Positions 15,141 to 22,499 of a DNA stretch of 35,954 nt are shown here, piece by piece. The DNA lies in contig NZ_FLQY01000343.1 in the NCBI RefSeq assembly GCF_900089945.1, positions 1-35,954 of the forward strand, written 5' to 3'. Within the stretch, counting starts at the first letter, position 1. Each line of letters opens with the position of its first letter. Both the position numbers and the translations under genes were made by a program. A model generated the notes under the pieces. The model worked only from the letters and a program-made list of their open reading frames with translations. It had not been told where the DNA came from and ran no database searches. The stretch comes from Candidatus Propionivibrio aalborgensis (GTDB lineage Bacteria > Pseudomonadota > Gammaproteobacteria > Burkholderiales > Rhodocyclaceae).

Positions 15141-15908
15141 ATGTCTAAGCAAATCAATACGCCTAATAGAAAGATTGCCGTTGTCGCCATCACCCGCCAC
15201 GGCATCGCGCTGGGTGGGCGAATTGTCGCGGCCTTGTCCGGTGCACATCTTTTTGCTCCAGCAAAGTTTCGTGCTGAAGCGGAAGCGGCGGCATCCGGTA
15301 ATTGTTCGTGTTATACCGGCAAGACCGGCGACCAGATTCCAGCACTATTCGCCTCTAGCGACGCCATCATCGCCATCGTTTCGGTTGGCGCCGTGGTCCG
15401 ACTGATCGCTCCGCATTTGGGCAGCAAGGAAACCGACCCGGCTGTCCTGGTGATCGACGAAGCCGCCCAATTCGTCATTCCCCTGCTCTCCGGGCATCTC
15501 GGCGGAGCCAATGCGCTTGCCGGGCAACTGTCCACTGTACTGGGCGCAACCCCGGTGCTGACCACGGCTTCCGATGTGCGCCAGACCCTGGCGGTCGACC
15601 TCCTGGGCCGCGAGTTTGGCTGGCGCATCGAGGCCAGCCACGAGAATCTCGTTCGAGTCAGCGCCGCTGTGGTGAATGATGAACCCGTGGCATTGGTTCA
15701 GGAAACCGGCAGTCCGGACTGGTGGGTGAATCACGCCAACGGCCGGCAAACGCCTTTGCCAACCAACCTCATCCGGTTTGATCGGCTTGAAGACGTCGAC
15801 GCCGAACGCTTCGCCGCCGTATTGTGGATCAGCCAACGCGAAATGCCGGCCGATCTTGCGGCAACGCTCGCCGGCCGTTGCGTCACCTACCGCCCGGAGC
15901 CGGAATGA
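15141..15908 (+). CDS. cbiG: CbiG N-terminal and middle domains (cobalt-precorrin-5A hydrolase part)
   Basis: The 255-residue protein covers the CbiG N-terminal domain (IAVVAITRHGIALGGRI, SSDAIIAIVSVGAVVRLIAP, VLVIDEAAQFVIPLLSGHLG and GANALAGQLSTVLGATPVLT) and the middle domain (SDVRQTLAVDLLGREFGWRI onward). CbiG opens the delta-lactone of cobalt-precorrin-5A and releases acetaldehyde, a step unique to the early-cobalt route. The C-terminal domain is encoded separately by the next gene (ATGA overlap), so cbiG is split here. ATG 15141 relies on the GAAAGAGG end of repeat copy 2. Confidence 0.9.
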   Translation: MSKQINTPNRKIAVVAITRHGIALGGRIVAALSGAHLFAPAKFRAEAEAAASGNCSCYTGKTGDQIPALFASSDAIIAIVSVGAVVRLIAPHLGSKETDPAVLVIDEAAQFVIPLLSGHLGGANALAGQLSTVLGATPVLTTASDVRQTLAVDLLGREFGWRIEASHENLVRVSAAVVNDEPVALVQETGSPDWWVNHANGRQTPLPTNLIRFDRLEDVDAERFAAVLWISQREMPADLAATLAGRCVTYRPEPE

Positions 15909-16300
15909 ATCTCAGTTTGGGCCTGGGTTGCGATCGGGGAACGCCAGCGGCCACGATTGCGCAGGCCATCAGTGATGCGCTGATCGCCTGCGACGCGCAG
16001 TTAGCCGATGTTTCAAGAGTCGCCAGTATCGACCTGAAAGCCAATGAAGACGGGCTTCTTCAGGTGGCGCAGAAATACGGCTGGAGCATCCATTTTTACC
16101 CGGCGGCCGAACTGGCCACCGTCGATGTCCCCAATCCATCGGAAATAGTGCGCAAACACACCGGCTCGCCCTCGGTGTCGGAAGCCGCCGCCCTGCTCAT
16201 CGGCGGCGTAGACATGAAGTATTTGTTGGTTGAAAAACACAAGTTGCGCGGCCCCGACGGGCGCAACGCCACCGTCTCCATTGCAAGGATTCACGAATGA
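15905..16300 (+). CDS. cobE: CobE / CbiG C-terminal domain protein
   Basis: The 131-residue protein matches the CbiG C-terminal domain, known as CobE when separate. It starts LSLGLGCDRGTPAATIAQAI, followed by RVASIDLKANEDGLLQVAQK, TGSPSVSEAAALLIGGVDM and LLVEKHKLRGPDGRNATVSI. Its exact chemistry is uncertain; as part of CbiG it supports the cobalt-precorrin-5A hydrolysis step. The ATG overlaps the cbiG stop, and its own stop overlaps the cobJ ATG, so the three genes are translationally coupled. Confidence 0.88.
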   Translation: MNLSLGLGCDRGTPAATIAQAISDALIACDAQLADVSRVASIDLKANEDGLLQVAQKYGWSIHFYPAAELATVDVPNPSEIVRKHTGSPSVSEAAALLIGGVDMKYLLVEKHKLRGPDGRNATVSIARIHE

Positions 16301-17274
16301 CCTCGAACGGAACAGGAAAGATCATGCTTGTCGGCCTTGGCCCGGGAAGCCAGGACTACCTTACAGCCAGAGCCCGCGCTGCCATCGCTGAAGCGGATAC
16401 CGTGATCGGCTACGCGACGTATATCCGGCTGGTCAAGACTCTGCTCGACGGCAAGGAGGTCGTCAAGAAGGCGATGACGGAAGAACTCGACCGCGCCATC
16501 GAGGCGTTCGACCGCGCCAAGGTGGGCAAGAAGGTGGCGCTGGTGTCGTCGGGTGACGCCGGGGTATATGGCATGGCCGGGCCAACCTTCGAGGTGCTGT
16601 TCCAGGCCGGGTGGACCCCCGATTCGGGGATCGAAGTCGAGATTATTCCCGGCGCCTCGGCGCTCAATACCTGTGCTGCGCTGGTCGGCGCGCCGCTGAC
16701 GCACGACTTTTGTGCCATTTCGCTGTCCGATCTGCTGACGCCGTGGCCAACCATCGCCCGCCGTCTTGACGCCGTGGCGTATGCCGATTTCGTCGTCGCG
16801 CTCTATAACCCGAAAAGCGGTCGTCGCACGCGGCAGATCGAGGAAGCGCAGCGCATCTTTCTGCATCACCGCGATCCGCAGACCCCGGTGGCCATCGTCA
16901 AATCGGCCTATCGCCCGAAACAGCACATCGAATTCACCACGCTTGAAAATATGGGTGAAGCCGACATCGGCATGTTAACGACGGTGCTGATCGGCAATTC
17001 GCACACCTTTGTCAAGCATGGCCTGATGGTGACGCCGCGCGGCTATGCCAATAAGTATGCGGTCGAAGGGGGTAGCAGTGCGGCGCGTGCAGGAGAAAAA
17101 GCCGGGCATTCGCTGTCGTCTGGCCTCAACGGCTGGCTGACGGCTATTCACGCCAGCGGCAAAAGCGCAGCGGAACTGGCCGATGAATATCGCCTGCCGG
17201 AAGGCTACATCGCCGCCGTGCTGAGCGAACCGCTTGAGCTCGATGAAGAGATCAGCAGCAGTGATGCAGAATAA
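16297..17274 (+). CDS. cobJ: Precorrin-3B / cobalt-factor III C17-methyltransferase with C-terminal extension
   Basis: The protein has 325 residues, whereas CbiH/CobJ usually has about 240-250. The first 250 or so are a standard ring-contraction methyltransferase: IMLVGLGPGSQDYLTARARA, VIGYATYIRLV, LVSSGDAGVYGMAGPTFEVL, IIPGASALNTCAALVGAPL and ALYNPKSGRRTRQ. The fold ends near VTPRGYANKYA. About 70 further residues form a predicted helical tail (SGLNGWLTAIHASGKSAAEL, DEYRLPEGYIAAVL) with an acidic end. The function of the tail is unknown. The ATG at 16297 overlaps cobE; an ATG at 16324 with better ribosome spacing is possible. Confidence 0.92.
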   Translation: MTSNGTGKIMLVGLGPGSQDYLTARARAAIAEADTVIGYATYIRLVKTLLDGKEVVKKAMTEELDRAIEAFDRAKVGKKVALVSSGDAGVYGMAGPTFEVLFQAGWTPDSGIEVEIIPGASALNTCAALVGAPLTHDFCAISLSDLLTPWPTIARRLDAVAYADFVVALYNPKSGRRTRQIEEAQRIFLHHRDPQTPVAIVKSAYRPKQHIEFTTLENMGEADIGMLTTVLIGNSHTFVKHGLMVTPRGYANKYAVEGGSSAARAGEKAGHSLSSGLNGWLTAIHASGKSAAELADEYRLPEGYIAAVLSEPLELDEEISSSDAE

Positions 17275-17309
17275 ATAGAGAATCAGCCGCAAGTTCGATT
17301 TACAGGAGA

Positions 17310-18095
17310 ATGAGTGTGACCCAAACCACCCGGCCGACTATCGGACGCGTCGCACTGGTGGGCGCCGGCCCTGGTGATCCCGAGCTAATCACGGTCAAGG
17401 GCGTCCGGCTGCTGCGTGAAGCTGACGTCGTGATCTACGATAATCTTGTCGGCGACGGTATTCTCGACCTTATTTCACCAACGGCCGAACGCATTTTCGT
17501 CGGCAAGATGGCCGGCAACCACACGCTAGCGCAGGATGATATCTGCCGGTTGCTGGTAGACAAGGCGCTCACCGGGAAATTTGTCGTTCGCCTGAAGGGC
17601 GGTGACCCCTTCGTTTTCGGTCGTGGTGGCGAAGAACTCGACGTACTGCTGGCTGCAGGAATTCACGTCGAGATCGTTCCCGGCGTCACCGCCGCGCTGG
17701 GGGCGGCGGCGAGTTTCGGCTTTCCGCTCACGCACCGCGATCATGCACAAAGCTGCGTATTCATCACGGGCCATCTCAAGGATGACAGTGTCGACCTGAA
17801 CTGGCCTGCGCTGGCTCAGCCGAACCAGACGATTGTCATTTACATGGGCATCACTGGTCTGGAAATCATCTCGGCAAACCTGCAAGCTGCCGGGCTGCCA
17901 GGCAACACACCGGCGGCGCTGATCTACCGCGCCACCTGGCCGACACAGGGCATTTATCCGTGCCAGCTCGCCACTTTATCGGAAACGGCACGCGAGAATA
18001 TGGTCAAGCCACCTGCGCTGATCGTCATCGGCAGCGTGATGCAGTTGCTGAAAAACGATCGTGTTGCGAGTTCCCGCCCAGCTGAAATTCAATAG
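17310..18095 (+). CDS. cobA: Uroporphyrinogen-III C-methyltransferase
   Basis: The 261-residue SUMT makes precorrin-2 from uroporphyrinogen III, the entry point to sirohydrochlorin and B12. Signatures: LVGAGPGDPELITVKGVRLL, VVIYDNLVGDGILDL, VRLKGGDPFVFGRGGEELD, IVPGVTAALGAAASFGFPLT and FITGHLKDD. It is a stand-alone SUMT with no CysG oxidase/chelatase domains. AGGAG lies very close to ATG 17310; a GTG at 17316 has better spacing and may be the real start. It is the last gene of the rightward operon. Its stop (TAG, 18093-18095) overlaps the convergent bluB end. Confidence 0.93.
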   Translation: MSVTQTTRPTIGRVALVGAGPGDPELITVKGVRLLREADVVIYDNLVGDGILDLISPTAERIFVGKMAGNHTLAQDDICRLLVDKALTGKFVVRLKGGDPFVFGRGGEELDVLLAAGIHVEIVPGVTAALGAAASFGFPLTHRDHAQSCVFITGHLKDDSVDLNWPALAQPNQTIVIYMGITGLEIISANLQAAGLPGNTPAALIYRATWPTQGIYPCQLATLSETARENMVKPPALIVIGSVMQLLKNDRVASSRPAEIQ

Positions 18096-18778
18096 GCTGT
18101 TGGCGTAGGCTGCGCACTTTCCGGCCAGCGATTTTCGAAGAGTATCTGCGTCAGATCCAGGCGCTTGCCCCAGCCCGTATCCTCAAACATCGGCCTGGGG
18201 TAGAAAGCCGGGACGTGACCGATGCACAGGATGCCAAGCGGATGCGCACCCTCGGGCAGGCCGAGCAGTTCGCCGAGCGCCTGTGGTTCAAAGAACGATA
18301 CCCAACCGAGCCCGACACCTTCGGCGCGTGCTGCCAGCCACATGTTCTGGATGGCGCAGCCGACCGAGGCGACATCCATTTCGGGCAAAGTGCGGCGGCC
18401 GATGATGTGCTTCTCGCGTTCCGCCATCAGGGTGACGACGAGTAGCTCGGCACAATCTCGTATGCCTTCTATCTTCACCTTGAGGAATTCGTCGTTGCGC
18501 GAGGGCAGTGCCGCTGCAGTTTTTTGACGCTCGGCGTCGACCTGTGCGTGCATCGATTCGCGCAATGCCGGATCGCAGACGCGGATGAAACGCCACGGTT
18601 GCATGAAGCCGACGGAAGGGGCGAGGTGCGCGGCCAGAACCAGACGCTCGATCAGGCCATCGGGCAGCGGCTTGGCGAGCGTTGGCGGCAGAAAGTGACG
18701 CATGTCGCGGCGTTCGCGCATGGTGCGCCAAAGTGCTTCGATTTCAGCGTCACTGTAACGGTGGTCTTGATCGGGCAT
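18089..18778 (-). CDS. bluB: BluB, 5,6-dimethylbenzimidazole synthase
   Basis: The 229-residue flavin-destroying enzyme of the nitroreductase fold fragments reduced FMN with O2 to give dimethylbenzimidazole, the lower ligand of B12. Motifs: ERRDMRHFLPPTLAKPLP, LAPSVGFMQPWRFIRV, PEMDVASVGCAIQNMWLAAR, GLGWVSFFEPQALGELLGLP and PLGILCIGHVP. These are standard BluB signatures. It is the last gene of the leftward operon, 12 bases after cobB. Its stop overlaps cobA tail to tail. A fragment of a second bluB lies at 6010-6089. Confidence 0.93.
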   Translation of the reverse strand: MPDQDHRYSDAEIEALWRTMRERRDMRHFLPPTLAKPLPDGLIERLVLAAHLAPSVGFMQPWRFIRVCDPALRESMHAQVDAERQKTAAALPSRNDEFLKVKIEGIRDCAELLVVTLMAEREKHIIGRRTLPEMDVASVGCAIQNMWLAARAEGVGLGWVSFFEPQALGELLGLPEGAHPLGILCIGHVPAFYPRPMFEDTGWGKRLDLTQILFENRWPESAQPTPTAY

Positions 18779-18790
18779 GTGTCGTCTCGG

Positions 18791-20074
18791 TTAAGCGAGA
18801 AAAAGCCTGGCGGCGGCTTCGGGGTTGGATGGGAAGTATAAATGAATATAGCTCGCCGTCATTCGTTTAAGGCGATAGACGGATTCGCCCGGTCGGCCGT
18901 CAGGTCGCTTCGCCTGGGCCAATGCGGGCACCGTGGTTTGTGCTTTCGAGTAGTGGAAGGTGTGGCCGCGCAGGATGCCTTCAGGCAGTTCGATTTCCTG
19001 CAGGCCGAGCGCCGCGAAGCGCTTCTGCATCGTCACCTGACCCGGCAGCAGGCCGCCCACGGCGTGGCTGCTGCCTTCGATGTCGACCAGCGTATCGAAT
19101 AGCGCCATCATGCCGCCGCACTCGGCGAGCAGCGGTTTGCCGCATTCCACATGAGCGGCTAGCGACGCCCACAGCCGGCGATTGTCGGCGAGCGTTTCTG
19201 CATGCAATTCGGGGTAGCCACCGGGTAGCCACACGGCATCGCACTCGGGTAGCGTTTCGTCTTTCAAGGGCGAAAAATAAGTCAGATTTGCGCCGAGCGC
19301 GACGAGGCAATCAAGATTGGCCGGGTAGAGAAAGCAGAAGGCCGCATCGCGTGCTATGGCAATGTTCTTGCCGGCGAGCAGTGGCGATATCGAGGGTGCG
19401 CTGGCAGGAGCAAAACTGATCGGCGGTGGCAGCGCCGCCGCAGCGGTCGTTGCCAGGAGGTCGGCCATGCGGTCGATGCGTCGTGCGAGATCTTCGATCT
19501 CGGCCGCCGGGAGCAGGCCGAGATGGCGCTCGGGTAGCGCAGCGTCGGCATCGCGCGGCAGGTGTCCATACCAGGCGATGTCGCGCGGCAGGCTTTTCTC
19601 AAGCAACTCGGCGTGGTAGGCGCTGCCGACCCGGTTGGCAAATGCCGCGTTGAGTTGCGTTCCCGAGCGATAGTGCTTGAGCCCGTAAGCGATGGCACCG
19701 AAGCTGGTGGCCATTGCCGAACCGTCAATCACCGCGAGGATGGGAATGCCCAGACGCGTCGCGAGCTCGGCGGCGGATGGATTACCGTCGTAGAGCCCCA
19801 TGACGCCTTCAACGAGAATCAGGTCGGCGTCCGCAGCGGCCTGGCCCAGTCGCCACGCCGCATCGGCTTCACCGCACATCCACAGGTCGACGTTGTAACA
19901 CGGCGCAGCACTGGCGATCGCGTGAATCTGTGGGTCAAGAAAATCCGGCCCGCATTTGAAAACGCGTACTTTGTGGCCCTGCCGCGTATGCAAGCGGGCG
20001 AGTGCGGCCACGACGGTGGTTTTCCCTTGCCCGGATGCCGGGCCGGCGACGAAAAGGGCGGGGCAGGAAAGCAT
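18791..20074 (-). CDS. cobB: Cobyrinate/hydrogenobyrinate a,c-diamide synthase
   Basis: The 427-residue CobB/CbiA has an N-terminal dethiobiotin-synthetase-like ATPase domain with P-loop GPASGQGKTTVVAALARL, FKCGPDFLDPQIHA and LILVEGVMGLYDG. The C-terminal class I glutamine amidotransferase-like domain has WLPGGYPELHAETLADN, nucleophile Cys in LLAECGGMMAL and a C-terminal His in ASYIHLYF. It amidates the a and c side chains using glutamine. ATG 20074 overlaps the cobO stop by one base (TAATG); an ATG two codons earlier also exists. Confidence 0.94.
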   Translation of the reverse strand: MLSCPALFVAGPASGQGKTTVVAALARLHTRQGHKVRVFKCGPDFLDPQIHAIASAAPCYNVDLWMCGEADAAWRLGQAAADADLILVEGVMGLYDGNPSAAELATRLGIPILAVIDGSAMATSFGAIAYGLKHYRSGTQLNAAFANRVGSAYHAELLEKSLPRDIAWYGHLPRDADAALPERHLGLLPAAEIEDLARRIDRMADLLATTAAAALPPPISFAPASAPSISPLLAGKNIAIARDAAFCFLYPANLDCLVALGANLTYFSPLKDETLPECDAVWLPGGYPELHAETLADNRRLWASLAAHVECGKPLLAECGGMMALFDTLVDIEGSSHAVGGLLPGQVTMQKRFAALGLQEIELPEGILRGHTFHYSKAQTTVPALAQAKRPDGRPGESVYRLKRMTASYIHLYFPSNPEAAARLFLA

Positions 20075-20697
20075 TACCATTCAAGCCCCGGCATGGCTTT
20101 GACGCCGGCTTTGAAGGCGTGTTTGATGAGTGTCATATCGGTCACGGTATCGGCGGCTGCGATCAGCGCTTCCGGCGCGCCGCGCCCGGTGATGATCACG
20201 TGTTGCATTGGCGGCCGGCCGGCCAGTGCGGCAAGTACCGGCGCGACATCCAGCCAGCCGTACTTGAACGCGTAGGTGAATTCGTCGAGCACGACGAGGC
20301 CGATTCCGGGATCAGCGAGGTAGTTGCGGGCAAGCTCCCACGCAGCGCGCGCCGCTGCGGCATCGCGTGAGCTGTCCTGCGTTTCCCAGGTGAATCCTTC
20401 ACCCGAAACATGCCAGCTCACACTGCCCGGCATCCATTCAGCAACACGCCGGTAGAAGTCTTCTTCACCGGTGTCGGAACGTCCTTTGACAAACTGGATG
20501 ACGGCGACTTTCATGCCGTGGCCAATGGCACGTGCGACCACGCCAAAGGCAGAAGAGGACTTGCCCTTGCCGTTTCCGGTGTTGATGACAAGCACGCCGC
20601 GCTCTACCTGCGCGGCGGCAATCTTCTCGTCGACCACCGCTTTTTTGCGCTGCATGCGGGTGTTGTGGCGGTCTTCCCGGCCTTGCTCTTCGCTCAT
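20074..20697 (-). CDS. cobO: Cob(I)yrinic acid a,c-diamide adenosyltransferase (CobO/BtuR type)
   Basis: The 207-residue protein has P-loop NTGNGKGKSSSAFGVVARAI, VIQFVKGRSDTGEEDFYRRV, Walker-B-like IGLVVLDEFTYAFKYGWLD and VIITGRGAPEALIAAADTVT. These are standard for the CobO/CobA(BtuR) family, which attaches the 5'-deoxyadenosyl group to cobalt from ATP. ATG 20697 fits the family N-terminus (MSEEQ...); AAGGACG lies upstream. It serves both de novo synthesis and salvage of B12 imported by BtuBCD, which are in the same operon. Confidence 0.94.
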   Translation of the reverse strand: MSEEQGREDRHNTRMQRKKAVVDEKIAAAQVERGVLVINTGNGKGKSSSAFGVVARAIGHGMKVAVIQFVKGRSDTGEEDFYRRVAEWMPGSVSWHVSGEGFTWETQDSSRDAAAARAAWELARNYLADPGIGLVVLDEFTYAFKYGWLDVAPVLAALAGRPPMQHVIITGRGAPEALIAAADTVTDMTLIKHAFKAGVKAMPGLEW

Positions 20698-20719
20698 GAG
20701 TTTTCGTCCTTGAGTGGTG

Positions 20720-21502
20720 CTAGTGGGGTATGAAGCTGATCCGGCCATTGCGTTCGATGGCCTGCAGCGGGTATTGATAGAGCGCGGATAGCCGTTCGGC
20801 GGTCAGCATCTCGTGCGCGCTGCCGCATTCCGTGCGGCCGTCACCGTGGATGAGGAGCGCGCGGTCGCAGAAGCGCCAGGCCAGCGCGGGCTCGTGCAGA
20901 ACCATGGCCACACCGGCGCCACAATCGCGGGCTGCGCCGGCAAAGAGTTCCAGCATGGCAATCTGGTGCTTGAGGTCGAGGTGGGCTATTGGCTCGTCGA
21001 GCAGAAAAAGTTGCGGTGCCTGCGTGAGCAGGGTGGCAATCGCCAGCCGCTGGCGTTCGCCACCCGAAAGGGTCAGCACGTCGCGCTGTTCAAATTCGGC
21101 CAGATCGACTGCCGCCAGCGCCTTGCGCACGATAATGGCATCCTTGGCGGATTCCCAGTCCCAGCGCGCCAGGTGCGGATGCCGGCCGACCAGCGCGGTT
21201 TCCAGCACGGTAGAAGCGAAGGCGTCACCGCGCACTTGCGGCAGCCAGCCGCGAATGAGCGCGCTCTTGCGTGGGCCATGCGTCGCGTATCCGGAACCGT
21301 TGAGCCGTACTTCGCCGGCCTGGGGCGGGCGCAATCCGGCAAGAACGGAGAGTAAGGTCGATTTGCCGGCGCCGTTGCGTCCGAGGACAGCAAGACGCTC
21401 GCCTGGACGCAAGGTCAATTCGAGATCACGACAAACGGAAATGCCTCCGATGCTGACGGTGAGTTTGCGTGCCTCGAGAAGCGGGGTGGCGATGGTCGTC
21501 AT
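20720..21502 (-). CDS. btuD: BtuD-like ABC transporter ATPase for cobalamin
   Basis: The 260-residue ABC ATPase of the siderophore/B12 (FecE/BtuD) class has Walker A LGRNGAGKSTLLSVLAGLRP, signature LSGGERQRLAIATLL, Walker B LFLLDEPIAHLD and switch His in MVLHEPALAWR. The substrate is inferred from the operon (BtuB, BtuC, cobO) and the riboswitch. Its ATG overlaps the btuC stop (TGATG), showing coupling. Confidence 0.88.
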   Translation of the reverse strand: MTTIATPLLEARKLTVSIGGISVCRDLELTLRPGERLAVLGRNGAGKSTLLSVLAGLRPPQAGEVRLNGSGYATHGPRKSALIRGWLPQVRGDAFASTVLETALVGRHPHLARWDWESAKDAIIVRKALAAVDLAEFEQRDVLTLSGGERQRLAIATLLTQAPQLFLLDEPIAHLDLKHQIAMLELFAGAARDCGAGVAMVLHEPALAWRFCDRALLIHGDGRTECGSAHEMLTAERLSALYQYPLQAIERNGRISFIPH

Positions 21503-22491
21503 CAATGCCTCGCCTTCGCATCGCGCGTGAGCAGGAAGAGAAAGACCGGTACGCCGATCAGGGCGGTAAGCACGCCGACCGGCAGTTGCTGCGGCGCGAC
21601 GACGGTACGCGCCAGCGTATCGGCAATGACCAGCAGGCTACCGCCAGCGAGCGCCGAGGCTGGTAGCAGCAGGCGTTGATCGTTGCCGGTGGCGAGACGC
21701 ACCAGATGTGGAACGATCAGGCCGACGAAACCGATTGAACCGGCGTGCGTGACGGCAGCGGCGGTGGCCAGCGAGGCCACGACAAACACCCCGCGGCGCA
21801 AGCGAACAACGGCCACACCGAGTGTTTGCGCCGTATCCGCGCCCCGCGCCAGCAGGTTCAGTTCGCGCGCGAAGGGCAGCGAGACGAGCAACGCCGCAGC
21901 CAGAATGACGAGAGCAAGTTGCGGATCATTGGTCTGCGAGAGATCGCCCATTACCCAGAACAGCATCCCGCGTAGCTTGTGCTCGGGGGCGATGGAGAGC
22001 ATCAGCGCGACGACTGCGCCACAGCCGGCGGCGACGATGACGCCGGTGAGCAGCAGACGGGTCTGTGTCCAGCTCCCGTCACCATGGGCCAGACCGAAAA
22101 CGACAACCATGGCGCCAAGCGCGCCGAGAAAGGCAAAACCGTTGATGCCGGCGGCAGAAAGGCCGAGCAGGATGGCCAGCATCGCGCCAACGCCGGCGCC
22201 ACCCGAAATTCCGAGTATGTAAGGGTCGGCAAGCGGATTGCGCAACAGGATCTGGAGCAATGCGCCAGCCAGCGCCAGCAGTCCGCCGCATGCAAAGCCG
22301 GCCAGTGCGCGCGGCAGACGAAGGCTGCGCACGACGTCGCCGGCGATGCCGCCGCCCGCGTTAAACAGACTTGTCCACACGTCGCCCGGGCTGACGCGGA
22401 TGCTTCCCACCATCAACGCCAGCGCAATACTCAATAGCGCCAGCCCGGAGAGAGCGACGAGGATGAGCAAAGCGCGTTGGCGGCTGGGCAT
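21502..22491 (-). CDS. btuC: BtuC-like cobalamin ABC transporter permease
   Basis: The 329-residue FecCD-family permease has about ten membrane helices. Conserved pieces: LRLPRALAGFACGGLLALAG, QILLRNPLADPYILGISGGA (typical gate-region motif), AHAGSIGFVGLI-like THAGSIGFVGLIVPHLVRLA, and near the end ALIGVPVFLFLL. It imports B12 from the periplasm with BtuD. ATG 22491 is nine bases after the btuB stop; a TTG at 22497 is an alternative start. The periplasmic binding protein partner is not in this operon. Confidence 0.9.
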   Translation of the reverse strand: MPSRQRALLILVALSGLALLSIALALMVGSIRVSPGDVWTSLFNAGGGIAGDVVRSLRLPRALAGFACGGLLALAGALLQILLRNPLADPYILGISGGAGVGAMLAILLGLSAAGINGFAFLGALGAMVVVFGLAHGDGSWTQTRLLLTGVIVAAGCGAVVALMLSIAPEHKLRGMLFWVMGDLSQTNDPQLALVILAAALLVSLPFARELNLLARGADTAQTLGVAVVRLRRGVFVVASLATAAAVTHAGSIGFVGLIVPHLVRLATGNDQRLLLPASALAGGSLLVIADTLARTVVAPQQLPVGVLTALIGVPVFLFLLTRDAKARH

Positions 22492-22499
22492 CGTCAAAA

